13,037 bases of DNA, taken from CAZQIC01 sp964593555 (GTDB taxonomy: Bacteria; Bacteroidota; Bacteroidia; JAFLBG01). Numbering within the stretch: position 1 is the first letter of the stretch; the number at the start of each line of letters is the position of its first letter. This document shows positions 7,765 to 13,037 of the stretch, piece by piece. The stretch lies in NCBI GenBank assembly GCA_964593555.1, contig CAZQIC010000128.1, positions 1-13,037 on the forward strand, written 5' to 3'. The translations under genes were made by a program, and so were the position numbers. The notes below the pieces were generated by a model. The model was not told the origin of the DNA and did not search any database. It saw only the letters and a list, made by a program, of their open reading frames with translations.

Positions 7765-9000
7765 ATGAGAAATATTACCAGAAATATAAAATCCAGCATC
7801 ATATTTTTACCATTGGTGTTTATGGGATCACAGCACCTAAAAGCGCAATGGACAGCCTCGTACGTTAGTACCAACAGGGACTTGAATTGTATTTTTGCAG
7901 TAGACAACAATAACGCTCACATCGTCGATGGAGATAGCTGCAATTATGGATATACTTATAAAACTTCAAATGCGGGTACCTTATGGCAATCGAACATGCA
8001 AACATTTTGTGGTTTAAGTTCACTTTATTTCACTCATCCTGATACGGGTTATGCAGTAGGCGAATTAGGTCTCTATTTTAAAACAGTTGATGGAGGGGTA
8101 AATTGGAACGCAGGAACCACTCCATCCAATAAAAACCTGAATGATATTTTTTTTATAAATAACACAATAGGGTTTATTGCAGGTGATAGCGGTACAATTC
8201 TGAAAACCACAGATGCGGGAGCTACATGGATCCCAAAAACATCTTCAACATCCGGTGATCTTTTTTCTGTTTCTTTTGTAGATACAAATGTTGGATTTGC
8301 AAGCAATAAATATTCAGGAATAGTAATGCGCACTATTGATGGCGGAAACTCCTGGACAACTCATTACATTAGCCTATTCGACCTTTTCAACGACATTACT
8401 TTTATAAGTGCCGATACAGGCTTTAGCTGCGGTCAATACGGTAAAATTTATAAAACGACAGACAGTGCCGGTTCATGGGCTCCGCAAAACGTGTATGGTG
8501 TAGCATTTGGAACCAATCTTAACAGCTTATACTTCGTGAACCATAATACAGGTTATACAGTTGGTGACAGCGGCGTTGTAGTTAAAACAATTGATGGTGG
8601 GAAAAATTGGTATGCGCAAAACTCAGGCACAAAACATAATTTACATTCTGTTTCATTTGTTAATGCTTCGCTGGGATATGCTGTTGGTGATTCAGGAATT
8701 GTAATTAAAACAGTAAATGGCGGTTTAAACGGAACAAGAGAATTGAAAAAACGGGCTGAGTTAACTACCTACCCAAATCCATTCACTTCGAGTTTAACAA
8801 TTGAAATGGCTGATGTAGTAAATGATGACGCAGTGTTGGAGTTATACAATCTGCTAGGTGATAAAATGATATCACATGAAATAACAAAGGATACAAACAG
8901 ATTTATATTGAAAAGAGGCGATCTTGCTTCAGGGGTTTATTTCTTTCAATTAAAAAACAGTGAAGGTATTCTTGCTTCCGGAAGATTAACTGCAGAATAA
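7765..9000 (+). CDS. Secreted Ycf48/BNR-like beta-propeller with T9SS sorting domain
   Basis: 411 aa. A Sec signal peptide (about 1-28, hydrophobic core SSIIFLPLVFMG) probably ends at LKAQ. Residues 29-324 hold about six repeats of roughly 42-50 residues, each with a phrase such as FVNxxxGYAVGDSG-xVxKTxDGGxxW, typical of Ycf48-like/BNR beta-propeller blades. Residues 325-411 form a type A T9SS C-terminal domain: it opens with YPNPF (336-340), then LELYNLLG, and near the end GDLASGVYFFQL. The protein should therefore cross the outer membrane by type IX secretion and be released or attached to the cell surface. The propeller ligand is unknown, and despite the name there is no reason to infer photosynthesis. 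It is monocistronic, with its own likely promoter and a strong downstream hairpin. Confidence 0.9.
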   Translation: MRNITRNIKSSIIFLPLVFMGSQHLKAQWTASYVSTNRDLNCIFAVDNNNAHIVDGDSCNYGYTYKTSNAGTLWQSNMQTFCGLSSLYFTHPDTGYAVGELGLYFKTVDGGVNWNAGTTPSNKNLNDIFFINNTIGFIAGDSGTILKTTDAGATWIPKTSSTSGDLFSVSFVDTNVGFASNKYSGIVMRTIDGGNSWTTHYISLFDLFNDITFISADTGFSCGQYGKIYKTTDSAGSWAPQNVYGVAFGTNLNSLYFVNHNTGYTVGDSGVVVKTIDGGKNWYAQNSGTKHNLHSVSFVNASLGYAVGDSGIVIKTVNGGLNGTRELKKRAELTTYPNPFTSSLTIEMADVVNDDAVLELYNLLGDKMISHEITKDTNRFILKRGDLASGVYFFQLKNSEGILASGRLTAE

Positions 9001-9010
9001 TAAAGAAGAC

Positions 9011-10636
9011 TCAATCACTTTCCCGCTCTAAGAAAACAAATCCGTTTTTACGGTACAATTCTTTGAGAGCGGGAAAGTTTTTTGTAAACTCTTCCACCTT
9101 ATCTGCTTTACAGACAAAATAACAAGGCTTATCTACCGAATCTGTTAACATAACATCCATATTCTGCATTTCATTCGTTTGAGCATAAAACAAATGGGCA
9201 TAGCTTTTATAACCTAATGTAGTTACATAACATTCCTTTTCCTGAAGACCTTTATAAAAATCAATAGCGGGTCTTTGTGAATAGGTTTCCACTTTTGGAA
9301 CAATAATTACCAATGAAAGTGCAATACATAAGGTACCTGTTACAAGGAATGTTATCACCGAAACTAAAGGACGCTTGGCTTGAAAAATAATGAACAGGAT
9401 GATGTTTAAAAAGAAAAAGACACCGATCAAAAATTCAAAACCCGACCAGTGAACGTTTGCGCCCAGGTTTTGTACTGCAAAATTATCTTTAATGATCCCG
9501 CTTGCAATTATTTTTTCTTTATACGCATCAATGAATTGAGGAATTAGCAGCACAATAGATACTAAAGAGCCAATGATAATGAAAATGGCCTTGTTCCAGT
9601 TTTTCCATGCTATTTCGCTGCTGATCAATTTATAACAATAGTTTGCTGCAAAAAATGTGAGAGGGAAATAACAGAGAGATGAATAGTGAACGATCTTTGT
9701 TTTAACAATAGAAAAAATAACAAGCACGACGCACAATAAAATCAGTAATAACAAACTAAAATTATGTTGTCCTAATTCACCTTTCTTTTTGGATACCAAC
9801 TCTCCTATCGCAAACACCGATGCAGGAAAACAGCCAATTAGCAATACAACAATATGATAATAAAAGGGACCTCCATGACCGGAATCTTCGGTATTGAATA
9901 AACGAACCTGGTATTCGATGAATTCAAGTATAATATCTTTGTTACCACTCAATAATTCAATAATAAACCAGGAGCCGCCGGTAACCAACAATGCGGCAAC
10001 ATATATTCCAATATGTTTAATTGAAATAAATGATTTGCTGAATTTGTATTTTATTCCCCCAAAAATTAATACACACATAAAAGTGATCAATACTGCAACT
10101 GGTCCCTTGGTAAGAATTGCGAGTCCGGTTAAAATTCCTGAGAAGATCAATTGCTTTGACTTTTCTTTATCATCGATACTTTCAGCATATCTATACCAAC
10201 CATATAGTCCACAAAAAATAAACAAGTTAAACCAAGGATCAATTATTCCGGATCTGAAATACAAATGCGGCAATAGCGATCCACAATAAAAAAGAACCCA
10301 TAATAAACCCAGGCGTTCATCTTTTATTTTTTTTCCAATATTAAAAAGAAGCAAGAGTGTTACAATACCACAGATAGCATTTGGCAGCCGTGCTGAGAAC
10401 TCACTTATACCAAAAACATTCATTAAAACTGCTTGCATCCATATAAACAATGGAGGTTTTTCCCAAAAGGGCAGAAAATTTATTTTTACCGAAGAGTAAT
10501 TTCCGGTAACTATCATTTCGCGGGCACATTCAGCAAAATTTATTTCATCCCAGTCGAACAGGTTAACATGGCCTAAGAAGGGTACAAATAGCAATAGAGC
10601 GCAAACCAAGAATATGATGTTCCAACGAATCTTCAT
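9011..10636 (-). CDS. GT39/ArnT-type glycosyltransferase (polyprenyl-phosphate-sugar donor)
   Basis: 541 aa, the usual length for the ArnT/PMT-like family. An N-terminal membrane helix is followed by the luminal motif FDWDEINFAECAREM (D30/E31, the family's catalytic acidic pair) and FWEKPPLFIW (E59-K60-PP), both hallmarks of ArnT-like enzymes. About ten further membrane helices run to residue 440, and a C-terminal periplasmic portion contains YKGL and the terminal LERESD. The expected reaction is transfer of a sugar from an undecaprenyl-phosphate carrier to a lipid, glycan or protein on the periplasmic side. The acceptor cannot be told from sequence. Its ATG overlaps the TAA of the PAP2 gene by one base (TAATG), so translation is probably coupled. 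This fits a joint role in envelope glycolipid or lipid A modification or in carrier recycling. Confidence 0.88.
   Translation of the reverse strand: MKIRWNIIFLVCALLLFVPFLGHVNLFDWDEINFAECAREMIVTGNYSSVKINFLPFWEKPPLFIWMQAVLMNVFGISEFSARLPNAICGIVTLLLLFNIGKKIKDERLGLLWVLFYCGSLLPHLYFRSGIIDPWFNLFIFCGLYGWYRYAESIDDKEKSKQLIFSGILTGLAILTKGPVAVLITFMCVLIFGGIKYKFSKSFISIKHIGIYVAALLVTGGSWFIIELLSGNKDIILEFIEYQVRLFNTEDSGHGGPFYYHIVVLLIGCFPASVFAIGELVSKKKGELGQHNFSLLLLILLCVVLVIFSIVKTKIVHYSSLCYFPLTFFAANYCYKLISSEIAWKNWNKAIFIIIGSLVSIVLLIPQFIDAYKEKIIASGIIKDNFAVQNLGANVHWSGFEFLIGVFFFLNIILFIIFQAKRPLVSVITFLVTGTLCIALSLVIIVPKVETYSQRPAIDFYKGLQEKECYVTTLGYKSYAHLFYAQTNEMQNMDVMLTDSVDKPCYFVCKADKVEEFTKNFPALKELYRKNGFVFLERESD
9018..9083 (+). 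terminator. Rho-independent terminator inside the 3' end of the convergent gene
   Basis: CTTTCCCGCTCT (9018-9029) and AGAGCGGGAAAG (9066-9077) form a perfect 12-bp stem followed by TTTTTTG (9078-9084). The 36-nt loop itself contains CCGT-ttt-ACGG. The T run orients it for plus-strand transcripts of the secreted propeller gene ending at 9000. The whole structure lies within the last codons of the glycosyltransferase gene on the other strand. Confidence 0.75.
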
Positions 10637-11298
10637 TATTTTTTGAAGATAGATAAAAGAGAACTATCCAGCTTGCTATTCTCCTTTGTATTACTAAATA
10701 AAAGATAAACACCACAAGCTGTAATACAGCCAATGATAGAACCACAATAAATATCTTCAAAAAAATGCTGCGATAAATATACCCTGGAGAATGCGATTAC
10801 AATTGCAGAAAAAATGAGCGCCAATTTTAATCTCATATTATTAACGAGGAAAATAAATGAAGTGCAAATAGCAAATGCCACTGTTGAATGGCCAGAAGGA
10901 AAACTATTGTAATCATAATTGTGAACATCGCTGATAAAATAAAGTTCTGAAATTCCTTCGAAAAACTTTTTAGGTCTTAATGCATCCGCAAAAACATAGT
11001 GCTTTAGTACCTGTGTAATTAATCCTGCCAGAAGACAACTAATGCCTACCATTAGAGCCGATCTATACCTTATAAACAATAAAATTACAAATAGAATAAA
11101 GGCGAATATACCATCGCCCAAATAAGTAATGTACAGGAAAAACTTATCCAGGAACCTGTTATGAAAACTATTAAAGAAAAGATGAAGAGAAGATTGGTCG
11201 GTTACAAGAATAATTATACCTCCAATAAAAATAAAAATAAAATACGGAACAAAAAAATAACCGTTGTTAGCTGCTAATTTCCTCCACGCGTTCATCAT
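10636..11298 (-). CDS. PAP2-family membrane lipid phosphatase
   Basis: 220 aa with five or six membrane helices. The three phosphatase motifs of the type 2 phosphatidic acid phosphatase family are visible: K99 with R108-P109 (KHYVFADALRP), PSGH at 134-137 (FPSGHST), and SRVYLSQHFFED (S171, R172, H178, D182). The first motif has eight residues between Lys and RP instead of the classical six. Catalytic His137 and His178 are present. Such enzymes remove phosphate from lipid phosphates such as undecaprenyl pyrophosphate, phosphatidylglycerol phosphate or lipid A. Coupling by TAATG to a polyprenyl-phosphate-sugar transferase favours undecaprenyl pyrophosphate or lipid A as the substrate, by inference. 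Two in-frame ATGs begin the gene; the first is chosen. Confidence 0.88.
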   Translation of the reverse strand: MMNAWRKLAANNGYFFVPYFIFIFIGGIIILVTDQSSLHLFFNSFHNRFLDKFFLYITYLGDGIFAFILFVILLFIRYRSALMVGISCLLAGLITQVLKHYVFADALRPKKFFEGISELYFISDVHNYDYNSFPSGHSTVAFAICTSFIFLVNNMRLKLALIFSAIVIAFSRVYLSQHFFEDIYCGSIIGCITACGVYLLFSNTKENSKLDSSLLSIFKK

Positions 11299-11329
11299 TT
11301 CTAACCCGGTAAGTGGATGTCAGGAATAC

Positions 11330-12166
11330 TTAAAAGTACGATCCCAATACATGAAGCATTTTGTTTACCTGGCTTTCCCATAACAATGAAGAAGAAGCTT
11401 TTTCAGAATCGTTTTCTGCGAAATCAGTTATGATCAAAGATACATCGGAAGTAAGCTCGTCAATCTGTAATCTGAATTCGAAATAACTTCCGTCTTTTTT
11501 ATCAACCCATTGAAAGCGTACGTACTCATGATCTTTTAAACCAAGTACTCTTGCGCTTTGAGGTGTACCATCCCAGAAAAAAGTAAACACATCATCACGT
11601 ATATTCACATCATCTGCAAACCATTCGGATAAACCGCTAGGTGTAGAAAGCAATTCAAACAATACCGTAGGTGAACTGCGAACAACAAACTCAAGTTCGA
11701 ATTTACCTTTGGGTTCAGCTTTTTTCGATGTAGGAGCTAAAGCTTTCTCACCAATTTTTTGATTGGGAATTATAAGCGGTGCTTTGATTATTTTTTTCTC
11801 TTTAGGAGGTTTTACTTTTGCAGGTTTTCCCGGCTTTCCAGCTTTTTTATCAATAATTACCGGAACAGCTTGTTTTACAACTGCGGCAGCAACAACTTTT
11901 TCAGCTTTCTTAGGAGCAATATCTTTTTTAGATGGCTTTCTTACCTCTATCTTTTTCGCAGGTTTAGCCGCTACCTTCATAACCTCTTTTTTAGCTACAA
12001 CTTTAATAGCTTTTTTAGCAGGTACCTTTGCCTTCTTAGATTTTACGGAAACTTTCGCAAGTTTTTTCTTTGCAACCGGCTTCTTTTTCTTAGGAGTAGG
12101 AGCGCGTTTTACCACAATTTTTTTCTTTTTTGTGGAAGTTTTTTTATTATTTGATTTCTTAGCCAT
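11330..12166 (-). CDS. START-like domain protein with histone-H1-like lysine-rich N-terminal tail
   Basis: 278 aa. The C-terminal part (about 154-278: KFELEFVVRSSPTVLFELL, STPSGLSEWFADDVNI, FFWDG, YVRFQW, YFEFRLQIDELTSDVSLIITDF, LLWESQVNKMLHVLGS) is the START-like fold that Bacteroidota normally carry as a stand-alone protein of about 128 residues. The first 150 residues are a low-complexity extension dominated by Lys, Ala, Pro and Val (KKKK, PAKK, VAKK, KPGKPAKVKPPK), like the tails of histone H1-like or AlgP-like proteins. It has no hydrophobic segment or signal peptide, so the protein should be cytoplasmic, and the tail probably binds nucleic acid or another polyanion. The ligand of the START-like domain is unknown. 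It heads a probable three-gene minus-strand operon, 31 bp before the PAP2 gene. Confidence 0.87.
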   Translation of the reverse strand: MAKKSNNKKTSTKKKKIVVKRAPTPKKKKPVAKKKLAKVSVKSKKAKVPAKKAIKVVAKKEVMKVAAKPAKKIEVRKPSKKDIAPKKAEKVVAAAVVKQAVPVIIDKKAGKPGKPAKVKPPKEKKIIKAPLIIPNQKIGEKALAPTSKKAEPKGKFELEFVVRSSPTVLFELLSTPSGLSEWFADDVNIRDDVFTFFWDGTPQSARVLGLKDHEYVRFQWVDKKDGSYFEFRLQIDELTSDVSLIITDFAENDSEKASSSLLWESQVNKMLHVLGSYF

Positions 12167-12170
12167 TTAA

Positions 12171-12180
12171 TATTCGAATA
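12171..12180. repeat. Short perfect palindrome in the START gene leader
   Basis: TATTCGAATA is a perfect 10-bp palindrome lying 5 bp before the ATG of the minus-strand START-like gene. It may be an operator half or a chance AT-rich palindrome. Confidence 0.25.
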
Positions 12181-12198
12181 ATTGAATGCAATTAGGGG

Positions 12199-12228
12199 GC
12201 AATATATAAAAAATATGATTATACCAAA
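12199..12228 (-). promoter_or_regulatory. Predicted promoter of the START/PAP2/GT39 operon
   Basis: On the minus strand TTTG (plus-strand 12225-12228) is followed 18 bases later by TATATTGC (12199-12206), close to the Bacteroidota consensus TTTG, about 19 nt, TAnnTTTG. A start site about 7 nt further on would give a leader of roughly 25 nt to the ATG at 12166. Confidence 0.45.
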
Positions 12229-12281
12229 TCCCTTTTTTACGTTTCAAAGCAAATAATTTAAGCAGGGACAGGGGAAAATAG

Positions 12282-12289
12282 TATATTTG
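12282..12289 (+). promoter_or_regulatory. Candidate -7 box upstream of the tRNA fragment
   Basis: TATATTTG matches TAnnTTTG exactly and ends 21 bp before the tRNA fragment at 12310. TTTA at 12257-12260, 21 bp upstream, is a weak -33 match. The 10-mer AGTATATTTG recurs upstream of the complete tRNA. Confidence 0.5.
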
Positions 12290-12309
12290 CCCTCCCAAAA
12301 TAGCAATTT

Positions 12310-12353
12310 GGCGAGGTAGCTCAGTTGGTGAGAGCGCAGTATTCATAACCCTG
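12310..12353 (+). pseudogene. Truncated, intron-less tRNA (CAT) 5' fragment
   Basis: The 37 bases 12310-12346 match the 5' exon of the complete tRNA at 12541-12577 with one difference (T at 12340 instead of G, tRNA position 30). They continue directly into AACCCTG (12347-12353), the first seven bases of the 3' exon, with no intron. The acceptor 5' strand, D arm, anticodon CAT (12344-12346) and 3' anticodon strand are present. The variable loop, T arm and 3' acceptor strand are absent, so no functional tRNA can form. The G30-to-T change also breaks an anticodon-stem pair. It is a duplicated remnant or an attachment-site scar. Confidence 0.85.
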
Positions 12354-12540
12354 TTTATAACTTATATAAAAGGTTTATTTTACAGGGGTTTTGAAAGGTT
12401 AAGGAGGGGATAGTTTCCACATGGTTTCCACGTTTTTGGAGACAAATAATTCGGGTGTATAGCCCTGAGGTGAAGGCAAAGAAGAGGTATTAATAAGTAT
12501 ATTTGTAAATGATTTTAGTTCTTTAAAAATAATAGTAGAT
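12354..12540 (+). other. Non-coding spacer between tRNA fragment and tRNA, possible att-site remnant
   Basis: 187 bp with no ORF. It holds ACAGGG (12382-12387), the inverted complement of CCCTGT at the tRNA-fragment boundary (12349-12354). It also holds two direct copies of GTTTCCAC (12413-12420 and 12424-12431, 11-bp pitch) and a CCCTGAGGT (12463-12471) identical to nine bases of the tRNA 3' exon (12849-12857). Short tandem repeats next to a tRNA boundary are typical of integrase arm sites, but no integrase is present. Confidence 0.45.
12498..12505 (+). promoter_or_regulatory. Candidate -7 box of the intron-containing tRNA
   Basis: TATATTTG, identical to the box upstream of the tRNA fragment, ends 36 bp before the tRNA 5' end at 12541. 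No -33 TTTG is evident. It would allow independent transcription of the complete tRNA. Confidence 0.45.
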
Positions 12541-12883
12541 GGCGAGGTAGCTCAGTTGGTGAGAGCGCAGGATTCATAGGTAACAGCCTCAATATTGTTA
12601 CTTGTGCCCCAAATTGGAAACGATTTGGTGAGCAGGGGGTTAACTCATGGAAACCTTATTCAGTTCATAATATCGAATTGAAATGGCAATCATGAGCCAA
12701 GTCAGGAGTACACTCCTGGAAGGTGCAGAGACTACTGGAAAAGTTAAGTCTTTTTAATAACCAGCTTAGAACGCCCCCCACCTTAACAGATTATGCTGAA
12801 GGTGATGATATAGTCCACCCCGTAATGAAAATTATGGAAAATGGTGAACCCTGAGGTCGAGAGTTCAAATCTCTCTCTCGCTA
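12541..12883 (+). tRNA. tRNA-Met (CAT) interrupted by a group I intron
   Basis: Exons 12541-12577 and 12847-12883 join to a 74-nt tRNA without encoded CCA. The acceptor stem is GGCGAGG with TCTCGCT (G-U pairs at both ends, five Watson-Crick pairs inside), with discriminator A at 12883. The D arm is GCTC/GAGC with loop AGTTGGTGA. The anticodon stem is CAGGA/CCCTG with four pairs and an A31-C39 mismatch, and the loop is TTCATAA with anticodon CAT at 12575-12577. The variable loop is AGGTC, and the T arm is GAGAG/CTCTC with loop TTCAAAT. Elongator Met is the likeliest identity. A tRNA-Ile that needs lysidine at C34 has the same gene anticodon and cannot be excluded by eye. The interruption lies between positions 36 and 37, directly 3' of the anticodon, so splicing is required for function. 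A terminator follows at 12892. Confidence 0.92.
12578..12846 (+). ncRNA. Self-splicing group I intron, 269 nt, in tRNA anticodon loop
   Basis: P1 pairs exon CAT (12575-12577) with guide GTG (12604-12606), giving the U-G pair at the 5' splice site; P1 is extended by GTAACA/TGTTAC (12580-12585, 12596-12601). P10 pairs TT (12602-12603) with the exon AA. P2 is CCAAATTG/CGATTTGG with a GAAA loop (12609-12628). P3 is GGGGGT/GCCCCC (12635-12640, 12773-12778). P5 is TGGC/GCCA (12684-12699). P6 is CAGGAG/CTCCTG (12703-12718). P7 is GACTA (12730-12734) with TAGTC (12811-12815), inside the R-like GTGCAGAGACTA and S-like GATATAGTCC. P8 is CACCTT/AAGGTG (12779-12804). P9 is CCGTAAT/ATTATGG with a GAAA loop (12820-12837). 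The terminal G is 12846. Core and insertion position resemble the IC3 introns of Azoarcus tRNA-Ile and cyanobacterial tRNAs. An extra CTGG/CCAG stem (12735-12764) sits between P7 and P3. No ORF, so there is no homing endonuclease. Confidence 0.93.
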
Positions 12884-12891
12884 CTATTTAC

Positions 12892-12922
12892 AGCCCAATC
12901 TCGAAAGAGGTTGGGCTTTTTT
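12892..12922 (+). terminator. Rho-independent terminator after the tRNA
   Basis: AGCCCAATCTC (12892-12902), a GAAA tetraloop (12903-12906) and GAGGTTGGGCT (12907-12917) form an 11-bp stem with one G-U pair, followed by a run of T ending at 12922. It starts nine bases after the tRNA 3' end. Confidence 0.9.
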
Positions 12923-13037
12923 GTTTAAGTTTAGGAGTAATCGAGATGACATTAAACACGTATTTATAAAAATCAATTATGTAATTAGAGTTTATACCGA
13001 TTAAGTTTATTATGCATACTTCACTTTTAATTTCAAA
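12923..13037. other. AT-rich end of window, nothing recognised
   Basis: 115 bp after the terminator. I see no supported ORF, RNA or repeat here. It is probably intergenic. Confidence 0.5.

Noticed and set aside
7765..9000. Treating the repeated segments of the propeller gene as a DNA repeat or CRISPR array.
   Set aside because: The repeats are degenerate at DNA level and in frame, forming protein propeller blades. No CRISPR-like identical repeats occur anywhere in the window.
11759..12170. Two plus-strand open frames opposite the lysine-rich tail.
   Set aside because: They are mirror frames of AAA/AAG-rich codons (Phe/Leu/Ser-rich products) lying opposite a gene with a recognisable domain.
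12578..12846. A homing endonuclease or other ORF inside the group I intron.
   Set aside because: The intron is only 269 nt, its length is accounted for by the ribozyme helices, and no open frame of useful length is present.
12541..12883. Reading the tRNA region as two split half-tRNAs or as two unrelated fragments.
   Set aside because: The halves join at a U / terminal-G boundary with full group I pairings between them, which explains the gap without a split-tRNA model.

Overview
The window looks like a chromosomal segment of an AT-rich Bacteroidota. The signs are a type IX secretion C-terminal sorting domain, a START-like protein of the kind found in this phylum, three RsbU/SpoIIE-type phosphatases with the Bacteroidota linker (INYA-K/R-RIQ, then EENIYRNIPLSF), candidate -7 boxes of the TAnnTTTG type, and few Shine-Dalgarno sequences. 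The genus cannot be named from this window.

Left part (1-2088, minus strand): two overlapping multi-pass membrane genes of the DUF2157-like type. The downstream one runs off the left edge. They diverge across an 84-bp AT-rich gap from a tight five-gene plus-strand operon (2173-7646, gaps of 1-4 nt). That operon holds three tandem membrane-anchored PP2C/SpoIIE phosphatases with near-identical catalytic domains but unrelated membrane sensor halves, then a small four-helix membrane protein and a PqqB-like metallo-beta-lactamase-fold lipoprotein. The layout suggests envelope-sensing phosphatases that send their output to unlinked regulators.

Middle (7765-9000, plus strand): a secreted Ycf48/BNR-like beta-propeller with a T9SS sorting tail. 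It converges on a minus-strand operon (12166 to 9011) encoding a START-like protein with a long histone-H1-like lysine-rich tail, a PAP2 lipid phosphatase, and a GT39/ArnT-type polyprenyl-phosphate-sugar transferase. The last two are translationally coupled and fit an envelope glycolipid or lipid A modification role. The terminator of the propeller gene lies inside the 3' end of the glycosyltransferase coding sequence.

Right end (12280-12922): the most interesting part. A tRNA with anticodon CAT (elongator Met most likely) is interrupted directly after the anticodon by a 269-nt ORF-less group I intron. The intron's P1, P2, P3, P5, P6, P7, P8, P9, P10 and terminal G can be read off the sequence, and it resembles the small tRNA introns of Azoarcus and cyanobacteria. 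Upstream, behind its own TATATTTG box, lies an intron-less 5' fragment of the same tRNA (44 nt). It ends at AACCCTG, the same 7-mer that begins the 3' exon of the complete gene. Deleting the 500 bp between the two AACCCTG copies would recreate a full-length intron-less tRNA. The arrangement resembles an attachment-site scar or an intron-bearing replacement of a tRNA 5' half.
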